A stretch of 64,000 bases of DNA from Sphingomonas pituitosa NBRC 102491 (GTDB taxonomy: Bacteria; Pseudomonadota; Alphaproteobacteria; Sphingomonadales; Sphingomonadaceae). Below, one piece after another: positions 16,028 to 24,165 of the stretch (position 1 is the first letter of the stretch; every line of letters begins with the position of its first letter). The notes below the pieces were generated by a model, which saw nothing but the letters and a program-made list of their open reading frames with translations, ran no database searches and was not told where the DNA came from. The position numbers and the translations under genes are program-made. The DNA is taken from positions 99,535 through 163,534 of the forward strand of contig NZ_BCYY01000010.1 in NCBI RefSeq assembly GCF_001598435.1, written 5' to 3'.

Positions 16028-16644
16028 CCCTCGTGCAATTCCGCGCGGGCCTGACGTATGATCTGCCAGCCTCCCGACAGCCCAAGCCCCGCGAGGATCA
16101 CGGCAACCGCGATATCCGGCCAGCCGGTGCCCGTGCCGAATACTCCAAACGCGGCCGCCACGACCGCGATGTTGCCGATCGCGTCGTTGCGCGAACATAT
16201 CCAGACAGACCGCCGATTGGCTTCGCCATGTCGATGACGCCAGAGAATGACGGCGCATATCAGGTTTGCGGTGAGCGCCAGTCCGCCCACAACACCCATC
16301 GTTTCAGCGGCCGGGAGCGTGCCTCTCGTTGCCATCCAGACGGTGCTACCGATTACCCACGCGCTAAGCAGGATCAGCGAACCGCCTTTCACCAGAGCGG
16401 CGCGCGCGCGCCAACGGAGCGCAAAGCCGGCTACGCCAAGGCTGATCGCATAGTTTGCAGTGTCACCAAGGAAGTCGAGCGCATCGGCCTTGAGGGATGC
16501 CGACTGCGCCGAAACGCCGGCTGCGATCTCGACGCCGAACATGCCGGCGTTGATCGCCAGCGCGATCCAAAGCGCTCGCCGCCACGCCCGATCCTCATTC
16601 TTCGCGGCGGGGGCGGCGCAACCGCCGCAACAACCTCCTGCCAT
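15955..16644 (-). CDS. Cation diffusion facilitator-like metal transporter
   Basis: A 229-residue inner-membrane protein. The N-terminus carries a Cys cluster (MAGGCCGGCAAP). Six hydrophobic segments follow, with the CDF-type metal site residues in SLKADALDFLGD (segment II) and SRNDAIGNIAVV (segment V). It lacks the long cytoplasmic C-terminal domain of YiiP. It probably exports a divalent metal. The start lies 32 bases from the -10 of its MerR-type promoter, and its 3' end overlaps the TonB receptor gene on the other strand. Confidence 0.88.
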   Translation of the reverse strand: MAGGCCGGCAAPAAKNEDRAWRRALWIALAINAGMFGVEIAAGVSAQSASLKADALDFLGDTANYAISLGVAGFALRWRARAALVKGGSLILLSAWVIGSTVWMATRGTLPAAETMGVVGGLALTANLICAVILWRHRHGEANRRSVWICSRNDAIGNIAVVAAAFGVFGTGTGWPDIAVAVILAGLGLSGGWQIIRQARAELHEGQSAPALNRKRTPPLIVRPSSEAH

Positions 16645-16675
16645 GCCGTCACCTCACAAATGTTTGATGACGCCC

Positions 16676-16706
16676 TATGTAGGGTCTGTAGTAGCTACAG
16701 GGTCAA
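16676..16706 (-). promoter_or_regulatory. MerR-type promoter of the CDF gene
   Basis: On the minus strand TTGACC (16701-16706) and TACATA (16676-16681) are 19 bases apart, with the dyad CTGTAG-CTA-CTACAG in the spacer. The divergent regulator gene starts at 16710, four bases beyond the -35. Confidence 0.88.
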
Positions 16707-16709
16707 GGC

Positions 16710-17114
16710 ATGGCGCTGACAATCGGTGATCTGAGCAAGGCGACGAACACGAAGGTTGAGACAGTGCGCTATTACGAGCGCATCGGTCTGTTGCCGAAAC
16801 CGCCACGCACGGCGGGTAATTACCGCGATTATGGGCAGGCGGAGCTAGGTCGCCTGTCGTTCATCCGCCGCGCCCGCGATCTGGGCTTTTCGCTCGATCA
16901 GGTGCGGGCGCTACTAGGTCTATCCGACGACCGTAGCTGTGACTGCGCCGGCATCGACCGCATTGCCAACGAGCATTTGCGCGAGGTTGATCGAAAGCTT
17001 GCTGACCTGGGTGCCCTCCGTCGCGAACTGAAGGCGGTGATCGATTCATGCGATGGCGGTACCATTGCCGAATGCCGGATCATTGAAGCTTTAGGACCAT
17101 CTGTGGACGGTTAG
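16710..17114 (+). CDS. MerR-family metal-responsive regulator
   Basis: 134 residues. The HTH signature is VETVRYYERIGLLPKPPR, followed by the long dimerisation helix. Candidate metal ligands are the Cys pair in RSCDCAGID at the helix start and the C-terminal loop DSCDGGTIAECRI, the pattern of the divalent-metal (Pb/Cd/Zn, PbrR/CadR-like) branch rather than CueR. It is divergent from the CDF gene, and the same operator sequence precedes the TonB receptor, so it probably controls both. Confidence 0.9.
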   Translation: MALTIGDLSKATNTKVETVRYYERIGLLPKPPRTAGNYRDYGQAELGRLSFIRRARDLGFSLDQVRALLGLSDDRSCDCAGIDRIANEHLREVDRKLADLGALRRELKAVIDSCDGGTIAECRIIEALGPSVDG

Positions 17115-17298
17115 GATCTTCCCTAACTTCTCTGCCGGACGGGTTTCGAGATGGCTTAGCGTTTCACGTTTCTCGTTCGTTTGCGGGAAGGCGGGGGGCA
17201 GACGTACTCTCCCCGATCCGTGCGCGCCTAGTATCGGTCACGAGTTGACGCGCCTGCCGCCAGATGCCGGTAGCGCCGATTGACAATCGAGCTGATAC

Positions 17299-17658
17299 GT
17301 GCCGATGAGAAGTGTGGAATACGCCTCGCGCCTTTTTTCGCAACTACTCCGTATTGCGGGTCTCACCGTGCTTGCGGGTCTGTTGCTCATGCGCCTTGGG
17401 CCGTTTTGCGAGGCCGCTGCTCAAGCCACGCCGATCGCGTCAGCGATGACCGACTGCGGGGACGTGAAGGGCTCGCCAACGCCCAAGAAAATGATCCCCC
17501 AGGCCGCCTGTGCAACGCCCTGCGTGGCTGTCCCCGGTCACGCCCTTGCGCCCGTTGACCTCGGCCCCATGCTGCCAATCGCACATTGGGCATCACGCGC
17601 CTCTAGCATGGACGGTTGGTCCGTGCCGCTACCGACGCCTCCTCCGCGAACCGTGTGA
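17299..17658 (+). CDS. Hypothetical protein of the copper cluster
   Basis: 119 residues from a GTG (an ATG two codons later is equally possible). One N-terminal hydrophobic segment (LLRIAGLTVLAGLLLMRLG) and a later Cys-containing stretch (MTDCGD, ACATPCVAVPG) suggest an exported or membrane-tethered protein. I know no function. It precedes the small Cys-rich protein by 40 bases and may be co-transcribed with it. Confidence 0.6.
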   Translation: MPMRSVEYASRLFSQLLRIAGLTVLAGLLLMRLGPFCEAAAQATPIASAMTDCGDVKGSPTPKKMIPQAACATPCVAVPGHALAPVDLGPMLPIAHWASRASSMDGWSVPLPTPPPRTV

Positions 17659-17698
17659 CGTTTCCGATAGTTCACACATTCAATCGACGGAGATTCTA

Positions 17699-17908
17699 AT
17701 GACCAAGCTCAAGCTGATCGGTGCCGCATTGGCGCTTGCCCTTCCCACCGCCGCGTTCGCGGGCGGCTCCTGCTGTGCCGACATGGTATGCTGCAAAGAA
17801 GGTGCTGACTGCTGCAAGGATGGGAAAGGCGACTGCTGCGCCGACATGAAAAGCGGCAAGCATGGAGACCATGCCGGCCACGACATGTCCGGCATGCCGA
17901 AGAAGTAA
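17699..17908 (+). CDS. Small periplasmic Cys/His/Met-rich metal-binding protein
   Basis: 69 residues with a signal peptide ending ALPTAAFAGG. The mature part is mostly repeated metal-ligand patterns: GSCCADMVCCKEGADCC, GDCCADMK, then HGDHAGHDMSGM. It is probably a periplasmic copper buffer. A GGAG site precedes the ATG at 17699, and a strong terminator follows directly. Confidence 0.75.
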   Translation: MTKLKLIGAALALALPTAAFAGGSCCADMVCCKEGADCCKDGKGDCCADMKSGKHGDHAGHDMSGMPKK

Positions 17909-17913
17909 TTGGG

Positions 17914-17941
17914 GAGGGAGGCGTTCGCGCCTCCCTCTTTT
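17914..17941 (+). terminator. Rho-independent terminator
   Basis: A perfect 10-base stem GAGGGAGGCG / CGCCTCCCTC around a TTCG tetraloop, followed by TTTT. It ends the transcript of the Cys-rich gene and overlaps the stop of the convergent DUF411 gene. Confidence 0.88.
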
Positions 17942-18383
17942 AATGACGGGCGAACACCTTGCGTCCGGTTGGTCCGAACGCGATCACCTCGTAGGGCTGG
18001 GCTTTCATGCCCGGCACTTCCATGCCGGGTGACCCCATCGGCATACCCGCCACGGCAAGCCCGCTCACGCCTTTAGGATGCTGCGCGAGTGCCCGCTTCA
18101 TGTCGGCGATCGGAACGTGGCCCTCGAACGCCATGCCGTCGATGATCGCAGTGTGACATGAACTGAGGTCAACGGGGACGCCCATCTTGCGCTGAAGCAC
18201 ATCGCGGCGGGCGTCATCAATGATCTGCACGTTGCGGCCGAACTGCTGACGGACCCGCTTCGCCCACTGCTCGCAACAGCCGCAACCTGGATCGCGATGC
18301 ATCGCGATGCTGTTCGCCGCTACGGCGACAGCCGGGGTCATCATCGCTGCGGCAATGATCGCGCTCCGGATCGAAAATCTCAT
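17940..18383 (-). CDS. DUF411 periplasmic metal-binding protein
   Basis: 147 residues with a signal peptide ending near AVAVAAN. The DUF411 core is visible as HRDPGCGCCEQW (metal-type CxCC), then VPVDLSSCHTAIIDG, FEGHVPIADMKRAL and GVSGLAVAGMPMGSPGME. Members are linked to copper resistance (CopG-type). It lies 55 bases downstream of the DUF305 gene, with a stem-loop between them, so it is probably the second gene of an ECF-driven transcript from 18864. Confidence 0.88.
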   Translation of the reverse strand: MRFSIRSAIIAAAMMTPAVAVAANSIAMHRDPGCGCCEQWAKRVRQQFGRNVQIIDDARRDVLQRKMGVPVDLSSCHTAIIDGMAFEGHVPIADMKRALAQHPKGVSGLAVAGMPMGSPGMEVPGMKAQPYEVIAFGPTGRKVFARH

Positions 18384-18403
18384 CGCTAAACTCCTGTGGT
18401 GAA

Positions 18404-18424
18404 GCCCCGCCCAAGGGGCGGGGT
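18404..18424 (-). other. Intergenic GC-rich stem-loop
   Basis: GCCCCGCCC and GGGCGGGGT flank a three-base loop between the DUF305 and DUF411 genes. There is no U-run, so it is more likely an mRNA-stabilising or attenuating hairpin than a terminator. Confidence 0.45.
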
Positions 18425-18437
18425 TCTGCCAACGGCC

Positions 18438-18827
18438 TTACTGGGCGCGCTTGCCGTGAGACTTTAGCCAGCCCTGAAGCTCGGCAATGTCCTTTTCCTG
18501 CTTCGTGATGGTCATTTGTGCCATGCGCTTCGTATCGGCATCCTTCGCGTCCCGAAGTGCCACGCGCGACATCGTGACGGCCCCGCGATGATGTTCGATC
18601 ATCTTGCGGGTCCACATCTCCGATGCGTCTCCCTGCTTCGCAGCCATCATCTTCTGATGCATGTCCATCTCGGAGGCGGCATAAGGATTGCCCGGATCAT
18701 TCATCATCTTGGAATGGTCCATACCCTGCATCTGGCTATGATCCATACCGGCCATGCTGCTCTGTGCAGCGAGCGGACTTGCGGCGAGCGCCGCAGCTAA
18801 AATGCTGATCGTGGTAATGGTCTTCAT
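18438..18827 (-). CDS. DUF305 periplasmic copper-associated protein
   Basis: 129 residues from the ATG at 18827 (MKTITTISILAAALAASPLAA), giving a normal signal peptide. Met/His-rich repeats follow (MAGMDHSQMQGMDHSKMM), then the DUF305 core with its metal-type helices (MHQKMMAAKQGDASEMWTRK, MIEHHRGAVTMS, ITKQEKDIAELQGWL). Relatives include copper-binding CopM. An ECF-type promoter lies 37-66 bases upstream of the start, inside the end of the PepSY gene. Confidence 0.88.
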   Translation of the reverse strand: MKTITTISILAAALAASPLAAQSSMAGMDHSQMQGMDHSKMMNDPGNPYAASEMDMHQKMMAAKQGDASEMWTRKMIEHHRGAVTMSRVALRDAKDADTKRMAQMTITKQEKDIAELQGWLKSHGKRAQ

Positions 18828-18863
18828 GGTCGTTCTCCCGAGGTAATCCCCCACTAGAGAGAG

Positions 18864-18893
18864 TTACGCGGCCACGTCGCGCACCCCTTGGAC
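18864..18893 (-). promoter_or_regulatory. ECF-type promoter upstream of the DUF305 gene
   Basis: On the minus strand AAGGGGT (18883-18889) and GCGTAA (18864-18869) are separated by 13 bases, the same spacing and elements as at 22801, 24129 and 24166. The TAA of the -10-like element is also the stop codon of the PepSY gene. Confidence 0.68.
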
Positions 18894-19610
18894 TTTTCTT
18901 CGCCTGCGTCGCGGCCAGCGCATGTAGAGTAGCACCACCCCTGCAACGGCAAGAGCTAACCCCCCGGCTGCGAACGCCATCATCCAAGGGGTGTTGAAGT
19001 TCTCATGGTTTTTCCAGTCCATGATGTGGAGACCCCAGAAAAAATCATAGAGCCGCCACGTGCCGGTTCGGACCCCGACGATCCTGCCGTTCTCCGGTGA
19101 TACGAACACGCGGGTCGCCTCGGCGTCTTTGAACTCCACGCGCCAGACCGGCAGCTTGCCATGAAACTCGGTGCTCGCTCTTCGAGCAAGCACGACGGAT
19201 GCAACAGACACACTGGGGCCACGATATGCTGCGCGTGCAACTCTCAGCGCAAAGGGCGCATCGATGCGCGGCATCGGCAAACCGGTCCGGGCGTCGTGCA
19301 TCCGGACCGTGCCGTTAGCCATCGTCAACTCAGCGACGGGTTTTCCGAGCAAGGTCGTATAGCGGAGTTCGCGCACCGGGCTGGGAGCAGCGCCCAACAC
19401 CGATGCCGGGGAAGCGAACTCCTGAGCCGGACCGATCGTCGCCGTGCTTTCGCGTGCAACGAGATGTTCTCCTCGTACCCGCTCGATCGGCAGGATACTC
19501 ATCAACAAGCCGCTGCAGAACCAGAGCAGTAGCTGCACCCCGATAATCAGCGCCAGCCAGCGATGGAGCTTGCTGGCAGCGACATGAAGGCGGAGCCTGC
19601 CGCTCCTCAG
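18864..19610 (-). CDS. PepSY-domain membrane protein
   Basis: The conserved N-terminus (KLHRWLALIIGVQLLLWFCSGLLMS, split across the first membrane helix) begins before the first usual start codon, a GTG at 19538. The frame upstream has no ATG, GTG or TTG back to a stop. A CTG at 19610, overlapping the copB TGA, would give about 248 residues with a complete first helix, so I give that limit. A periplasmic PepSY-like region follows (GKLPVWRVEFKDAEATRVF), then a C-terminal helix and a basic tail. PepSY proteins of copper operons are thought to act in redox or regulatory steps; its function here is unknown. Confidence 0.72.
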   Translation of the reverse strand: MRSGRLRLHVAASKLHRWLALIIGVQLLLWFCSGLLMSILPIERVRGEHLVARESTATIGPAQEFASPASVLGAAPSPVRELRYTTLLGKPVAELTMANGTVRMHDARTGLPMPRIDAPFALRVARAAYRGPSVSVASVVLARRASTEFHGKLPVWRVEFKDAEATRVFVSPENGRIVGVRTGTWRLYDFFWGLHIMDWKNHENFNTPWMMAFAAGGLALAVAGVVLLYMRWPRRRRRKVQGVRDVAA

Positions 19611-20818
19611 AACCAGGTCCTCACGCCCGCAACGAAGCTGAAGCCGCCTGTGTCATCACCGCGTGCTCTCGTGAAGCGTGCCGTGTCGCCGAATTGCCGT
19701 TCCCATGACACACCGATGTAGGGGGCGAACTCGCGGGATTTTTCGTAGCGCAGCCGAAGCCCTAGTTCGAGGTCCGTAAGCCCCGATCCGATGCCATCCT
19801 GTTGCACGTCCTGGGCCGCGAAGTTGGCTTCCACGCGGGGCTGAAGGACGAAGAATTGCGTCACTCGCTCATCGTACCATGCCTCGGCTCGGCCAAGCAC
19901 ATTGCCCTTATCGGAAAGGAACAGTGCCCCCTCTACGTCAAACCAATAGGGTGCAAGCCCTTCTACCCCGATCGTCGCATAGGTGCGCGACGGGTTTGGC
20001 TTGAAGTCATAGCGGACGCCGGCTTGGAGGTTCCAGTAGGGATCAAGCGCGCGGCTATAGAGCGCTTGTACCTCGGCTGCTTCGAGCGGTTTGCCGAACG
20101 TGCCTTCGCCCTCGCTCTTCAAGGTGAGGCGATTGATGTCGCCTCCAATCCAAGCCTCGCCATCCCACCGATAGCCATCCCCGCCTTTGCGTGCCTGATA
20201 CTCGGCAAGATTAAACAGGACCTGGTAGTAGGTCATTCCGCCATGCTCACGGCGCAGATCGCGATTGGCATCGGTCATGGTCGCCTCGCCATAATAGCGC
20301 GACGCCGCCAGCACCGGAGATGGGGCAGGCGCGGGAGCGTTGCCCGGCTTCAGGTCTGTACCGACAGGCACGGTCGCCGTTCCCGGCATTGAAGACATGT
20401 CATGCTGCATGGGCTGGCCCGATGCCATCTCCATGCCGGGCATCGCCGACATATCATGGCCGGTGTGCTCGCCTGTCGCAGTAGCCGGAGCAGGGTTCAT
20501 GCCTGACATTTGGGACATGTCGTGGCCGGCGTGCGGATTGGCCGCGTTCGCACCGCTCATGTCCATGCCGGGCATCATGTGTCCGGCATGCGGATCGGCA
20601 GGAGGCCGGGAGGAACGCTTTGCCGGCACCTTCCTAGTCACGGTTTTTTTGGCAGGAGCCTTCTTGGGTGTCGGCCTCGATTTCGTGACCGGTTTTTTTG
20701 CCGGCATCTTCATGCCAGGCATACTCATGCCCGGCATCATCGAATGGTCCATCGTCTGTGCCATGGCAGGTGCCGTGGCGACCAGCGCGCCGATCCCGGC
20801 GAGAAGCAGCGCCTTCAT
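19607..20818 (-). CDS. copB: Copper resistance protein B, outer membrane
   Basis: 403 residues from the ATG at 20818, which overlaps the copA stop by four bases. A signal peptide (ALVATAPAMAQ) is followed by a long His/Met-rich and Lys/Pro-rich linker of about 180 residues (MPGMSMPGMKMPAKK, DPHAGHMMPGMDMSG and similar). The CopB/PcoB beta-barrel domain then begins near SRYYGEATMTDANR and ends with FVAGVRTWF. PcoB-type proteins act with the multicopper oxidase in periplasmic copper tolerance. The linker is longer than in PcoB and is a likely copper-binding region. Confidence 0.92.
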   Translation of the reverse strand: MKALLLAGIGALVATAPAMAQTMDHSMMPGMSMPGMKMPAKKPVTKSRPTPKKAPAKKTVTRKVPAKRSSRPPADPHAGHMMPGMDMSGANAANPHAGHDMSQMSGMNPAPATATGEHTGHDMSAMPGMEMASGQPMQHDMSSMPGTATVPVGTDLKPGNAPAPAPSPVLAASRYYGEATMTDANRDLRREHGGMTYYQVLFNLAEYQARKGGDGYRWDGEAWIGGDINRLTLKSEGEGTFGKPLEAAEVQALYSRALDPYWNLQAGVRYDFKPNPSRTYATIGVEGLAPYWFDVEGALFLSDKGNVLGRAEAWYDERVTQFFVLQPRVEANFAAQDVQQDGIGSGLTDLELGLRLRYEKSREFAPYIGVSWERQFGDTARFTRARGDDTGGFSFVAGVRTWF

Positions 20819-22761
20819 GCCGCTTCTCCCTTCGCCGAACGAACCTGGACGACCTGCATCATGCCCGCGTGCATGTGGTAGAGCATGTGGCAGTGGAATG
20901 CCCAGTCGCCCTCGTTGGCGGTCACGTCCCAACTGACCTTGCCCCCCGGTTGGACCATCACAGTATGCTTTCTCGGGCTGTACGCGCCGTGGCCCGTCAC
21001 CAACTCGAAAAAGTGGCCGTGCAAGTGGATAGGGTGGCCCATCATTGTGTCGTTGACCAGCGTGACGCGGACGCGTTCGCCGGCAAGGAACGGGATCGGT
21101 GCCTTCACCTCGGACAGCTTTTCACCGTCGAGCGCCCACATGTAGCGTTCCATGTTGCCGGTAAGGTGGATCTGCACCTCGCGCGCCGGCGAGCGCAGAT
21201 CGGGATTGCGATCGACCGCGACCAGATCGCGGTAATTCAGCACACGATGCCCGACATTCTCCAGACCCTGACCGGGGTCGCCGGTACGATCCATCGGCAT
21301 CGGCGAGATGGTCTGGACACCCGGCCCCTTCTTCACGCCCGGCGCTTTCGAGAAGTCGCGCATGTTCATGTCCATGCCTGCCATGCCGCCCATCGCCATA
21401 CTGCCTGCGGCGTCCGGCGCGCCTGCCATGCCTGGCATCGTAGCACCCGACTGCATCGCGCCATGATCCATACCGGTCATGCCGGCCATTCCGCCCGCAC
21501 CGGCACCGGCAGCACCGTGGCCCATCTGCGAGTGGTCCATCGCAGCGGCGGGCTTTTCAGCCGTGGCCATCGATCCATGATCCATCCCAGGCATGGCACT
21601 ATGGTCCATGCCCTGCATCGAACCGCCGCTCGACATGTCCATGTTCATGTCCATCCCCATGTCTTTCATGGTCGCAACGGGACGTTTACGGAGTGGCGGG
21701 ACTTCCGCAGCCATGCCTTCGCGTGGTGCGAGCGTCGCGCGCGCCATGCCGGACCTGTCGACGCTCTCGCCGACCAACGTGTAGGCGCGCTCGTCCGTTG
21801 GAGTAACGATAACATCGTAGGTCTCGGCCACGCCGATCTGGAACTCATCGACCTCAACCGGACGGACGTTGAGGCCGTCCGCCTGGACGACGCTCAGCTT
21901 CAAACCCGGAATCCGGACGTTGAAGGTCGTCATCGCGGACGCGTTGATGACACGCAGCCGCACCCGCTCGCCCGGTCTGAACAGCCCCGTCCAATTGTCC
22001 TGCGGCCCGTGGCCGTTGACGAGATAGGTGTAGTTTGAACCCGTCACGTCGGCGACGTCGGTCGGGTCCATCCGCATCTTGCCCCAATCGAGGCGCTCCT
22101 TGAGCGGCTGGTCCTCGCCCTTGAGCAAGCCCGCGAGCGTCTGCTGTTGCCGATTGAAATAGCCCGACTGCTTCTTGAGCTTCATGAAGATGCGATGCGG
22201 GTGGAGCTGGCTATGGTCGGACAGCACGATAACGTGCTCGCGATCCGACTGGATCGGATCGACGCCCTTGGGGTCGATCACAATCGGGCCGTAAAGCCCC
22301 ATCTGCTCCTGCAAGCCGGAATGGCTGTGATACCAATAGGTGCCAGCCTGCACGATCGGGAACTCGTAGGTGAAGGTCGTGCGCTTCTCGATGCCGGGGA
22401 AGGCAACGCCCGGCACGCCGTCCATCTGGAACGGCACGATCAGGCCGTGCCAGTGCAACGAGGTCTGCTCATCGAGTCCGTTCTCGACATGCAGCCGTAC
22501 GGTCTGACCTTCCCGCAATCGGATCAGCGGCGCGGGCACAGTGCCATTGATGCCAATGGCGTGGCTCTGCCGTCCGTCGATCATCATCATCTGGTGTGCG
22601 ACCCGGAGCCGAATTTCATCGCCCGAGACGGTAGGCAGGGGCTTCACGATACCGGCGGAAACGGGCTGCGCCCATGCCGGCATATATGCCGACAGCGCGA
22701 CGCCGCTTCCTGCAAGAGTTGCACCGCGCAGCAGTTGGCGGCGGTCTAGAACGCGCGACAT
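20815..22761 (-). CDS. copA: Multicopper oxidase of the CopA/PcoA type
   Basis: 648 residues with a twin-arginine signal (RRQLLRGATLAGSG), so it is exported folded to the periplasm. Copper-site motifs are SLHWHG (His103, His105), YWYHSHSG (His145, His147), HPIHLHGHFFE and the C-terminal HCHMLYHMHAGMM. A Met/His-rich insertion (MDHSAMPGMDHGSM, MDHSQMGHG and more) lies between domains 2 and 3, as in PcoA. The enzyme oxidises Cu(I) and possibly phenols. It leads a copA-copB-PepSY operon; an ECF-type promoter lies 40-73 bases upstream, at the end of the sigma gene. Confidence 0.95.
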   Translation of the reverse strand: MSRVLDRRQLLRGATLAGSGVALSAYMPAWAQPVSAGIVKPLPTVSGDEIRLRVAHQMMMIDGRQSHAIGINGTVPAPLIRLREGQTVRLHVENGLDEQTSLHWHGLIVPFQMDGVPGVAFPGIEKRTTFTYEFPIVQAGTYWYHSHSGLQEQMGLYGPIVIDPKGVDPIQSDREHVIVLSDHSQLHPHRIFMKLKKQSGYFNRQQQTLAGLLKGEDQPLKERLDWGKMRMDPTDVADVTGSNYTYLVNGHGPQDNWTGLFRPGERVRLRVINASAMTTFNVRIPGLKLSVVQADGLNVRPVEVDEFQIGVAETYDVIVTPTDERAYTLVGESVDRSGMARATLAPREGMAAEVPPLRKRPVATMKDMGMDMNMDMSSGGSMQGMDHSAMPGMDHGSMATAEKPAAAMDHSQMGHGAAGAGAGGMAGMTGMDHGAMQSGATMPGMAGAPDAAGSMAMGGMAGMDMNMRDFSKAPGVKKGPGVQTISPMPMDRTGDPGQGLENVGHRVLNYRDLVAVDRNPDLRSPAREVQIHLTGNMERYMWALDGEKLSEVKAPIPFLAGERVRVTLVNDTMMGHPIHLHGHFFELVTGHGAYSPRKHTVMVQPGGKVSWDVTANEGDWAFHCHMLYHMHAGMMQVVQVRSAKGEAA

Positions 22762-22800
22762 GGTAGCTCCTTGGGATTGAGCCGCTGCCGGCCCGTCTCA

Positions 22801-22834
22801 CCTCTTACGCGTCCCGTGCGCCTACCCCTCGACT
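22801..22834 (-). promoter_or_regulatory. ECF-type promoter of copA-copB-PepSY
   Basis: The minus strand reads AGTCGAGGGGT, 13 bases, then GCGTAAGAGG. It matches the copy at 24129-24162 at both conserved blocks with the same total length of 34. It sits in the last codons of the sigma-factor gene, whose TAA stop is part of the -10-like block. Confidence 0.78.
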
Positions 22835-23398
22835 CTCTTCCAATTTTTCGGCGAGCCGCGCGCGAGCCCGATATAGCCTAGTTTCGACCGCCTTATGGCT
22901 GATCCCCAATACCTCGGCTGTTTCCGCCTGGCTCAAACCCTCGATCGTGCGGAGCACCAACGGCTCCCTAAGGTTCATCGGCAAGGTTGCGATGGCACGC
23001 GTTACTTTAACGAGTTCCTGCCGATCGGCTGCTGCGTCATCGATCGATACCTGATCGTCCGCAATCGTCTCGGCCTGTTCGTCCAGGGGTGCGGCAAAGG
23101 AGAAGAACCGACGAACGGCGCGCTTCCTTGCCCAATCCCGGCACTTGTTGACGGCGATCGTAGAAAGCCATGCTTTCATCGCCCGTTGCGTATCGTAGCG
23201 CGGCATCGCCTGATGCGCCGCGACAAACGTCTCTTGAACCAAGTCGAGCGCTTCGTCGGCCTCGCCGACAAAGGCGCGCGCAAGCCGGAATATTGGCTGA
23301 CGATAGCGGCGCATAATTTCGGCGAATGCCGCCTGTCGGCCGGCGATGCTGAGCGTTGCCAGTTCGCCGTCCGACAGGGTGGTCCAATCGAGGCTCAC
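22805..23398 (-). CDS. ECF sigma factor (CnrH-like position)
   Basis: 197 residues with sigma region 2 (RQPIFRLARAFVGEADEALDLVQETF, then WLSTIAVNKCRDWAR) and region 4 (LPMNLREPLVLRTIEGLSQAETAEVLG, ISHKAVETRLYRARARL), the size and layout of extracytoplasmic-function sigma factors. It is the third gene of an overlapping trio with a CnrX-like sensor and a small membrane protein, the layout of the CnrYXH cobalt/nickel system. Four similar promoter sites sit upstream of this trio, copA, copC and the DUF305 gene. Confidence 0.92.
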   Translation of the reverse strand: MSLDWTTLSDGELATLSIAGRQAAFAEIMRRYRQPIFRLARAFVGEADEALDLVQETFVAAHQAMPRYDTQRAMKAWLSTIAVNKCRDWARKRAVRRFFSFAAPLDEQAETIADDQVSIDDAAADRQELVKVTRAIATLPMNLREPLVLRTIEGLSQAETAEVLGISHKAVETRLYRARARLAEKLEESRGVGARDA

Positions 23399-23835
23399 CC
23401 CTGTCCGTCGGTGAGCGCCTTCACCACCGCAGCATCGAATTGTGGGGTCTGATCCGGGCGCAAAAGCTGCCGCATGGCGAAGATATGCGCCAGCGTTGCC
23501 TTCTGTAATTCTCCCATTGCAGCATGACTCTGATCGACCGCAGCGGCCACTTTGGGGCCGTTGCCATGCTCGCTCTCAATCGCCTCGGCTAGCCGCGCAT
23601 TGTCTGCACGCATTTCCAATTCCAGTGCGCGGCGTTGCACCGCAAACCGGTCCTCTAGGCTCTTCAACCGTGCCTGCTGATTGGCATCGAGCGCGAGCTT
23701 ATGATGCAGGACCTCGTGCAAGGCAGTGCCTGGTTGCTTGGGTTGGGGCAGCAAAACGCGCGCAAGAAACACGCCTGCGATAGCCGCGAGGAAGGCCAGT
23801 ACAACGCAGATGATAAGACGCTTGGTCGACGTCAT
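23395..23835 (-). CDS. CnrX-like periplasmic metal sensor
   Basis: 146 residues from the ATG at 23835. One N-terminal membrane anchor (LIICVVLAFLAAIAGVFLARVLL) is followed by an all-helical domain of the CnrX/NccX kind: LHEVLHHKLALDANQQARL holds the paired metal-type histidines, and HAAMGELQKATLAHIFAMRQLL holds the second set. In CnrX, metal binding releases the sigma factor through CnrY. Both ends overlap the neighbours by four bases, giving a tightly coupled trio. Given the surrounding genes, the metal here is probably copper, which is inference. Confidence 0.85.
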   Translation of the reverse strand: MTSTKRLIICVVLAFLAAIAGVFLARVLLPQPKQPGTALHEVLHHKLALDANQQARLKSLEDRFAVQRRALELEMRADNARLAEAIESEHGNGPKVAAAVDQSHAAMGELQKATLAHIFAMRQLLRPDQTPQFDAAVVKALTDGQG

Positions 23836-24104
23836 GGCTCGCCAATCAGCAAGGCCGATGGCGCCAGTGGCGATGCGCCCCCAAGCGGCAAAAGCGACAC
23901 CGCAGGACTGGCAGTCCCCGGAAGTTCCGCGCCAACCATGCCAATAGCGAGCGCTGCGACCATCACGCCCCCGACACCCAATCCGGTCAATCGTGCGACG
24001 GGCCGCGCGCCGATGCGTGCGAGCACCCGCGCTTCGATACCGTCCAGCGATGCCGGAACGGGTGCGCCCGCCAGCCTCGCCAATGCTCTGTCTAGGTCGT
24101 CCAT
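23832..24104 (-). CDS. Small membrane protein, probable anti-sigma factor (CnrY-like position)
   Basis: 90 residues from the ATG at 24104, with GGAG eight bases upstream; a GTG three codons earlier is less likely. A short cytosolic segment (MDDLDRALARLAGAPVPASLDG) precedes one membrane helix (LTGLGVGGVMVAALAIGMVGA) and a short periplasmic tail. CnrY has this topology and binds the sigma factor with its N-terminus. The assignment rests on topology and gene order; sequence similarity was not tested. Confidence 0.65.
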   Translation of the reverse strand: MDDLDRALARLAGAPVPASLDGIEARVLARIGARPVARLTGLGVGGVMVAALAIGMVGAELPGTASPAVSLLPLGGASPLAPSALLIGEP

Positions 24105-24128
24105 GCTGTCCACTCCGCGCCTCTACCA

Positions 24129-24162
24129 CCTGTTACGCAGCAATGCCCGTCACCCCTCGACT
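24129..24162 (-). promoter_or_regulatory. ECF-type promoter of the sensor/sigma operon
   Basis: The minus strand reads AGTCGAGGGGT, 13 bases, GCGTAACAGG, ending 25 bases before the start at 24104. This would make the sigma factor autoregulated. Confidence 0.78.
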
Positions 24163-24165
24163 TCC

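Noticed and set aside
20698..22038. 446-codon plus-strand frame
   Set aside because: Antisense to copA and copB; its His/Arg-rich content mirrors the Met/His codons of those genes.
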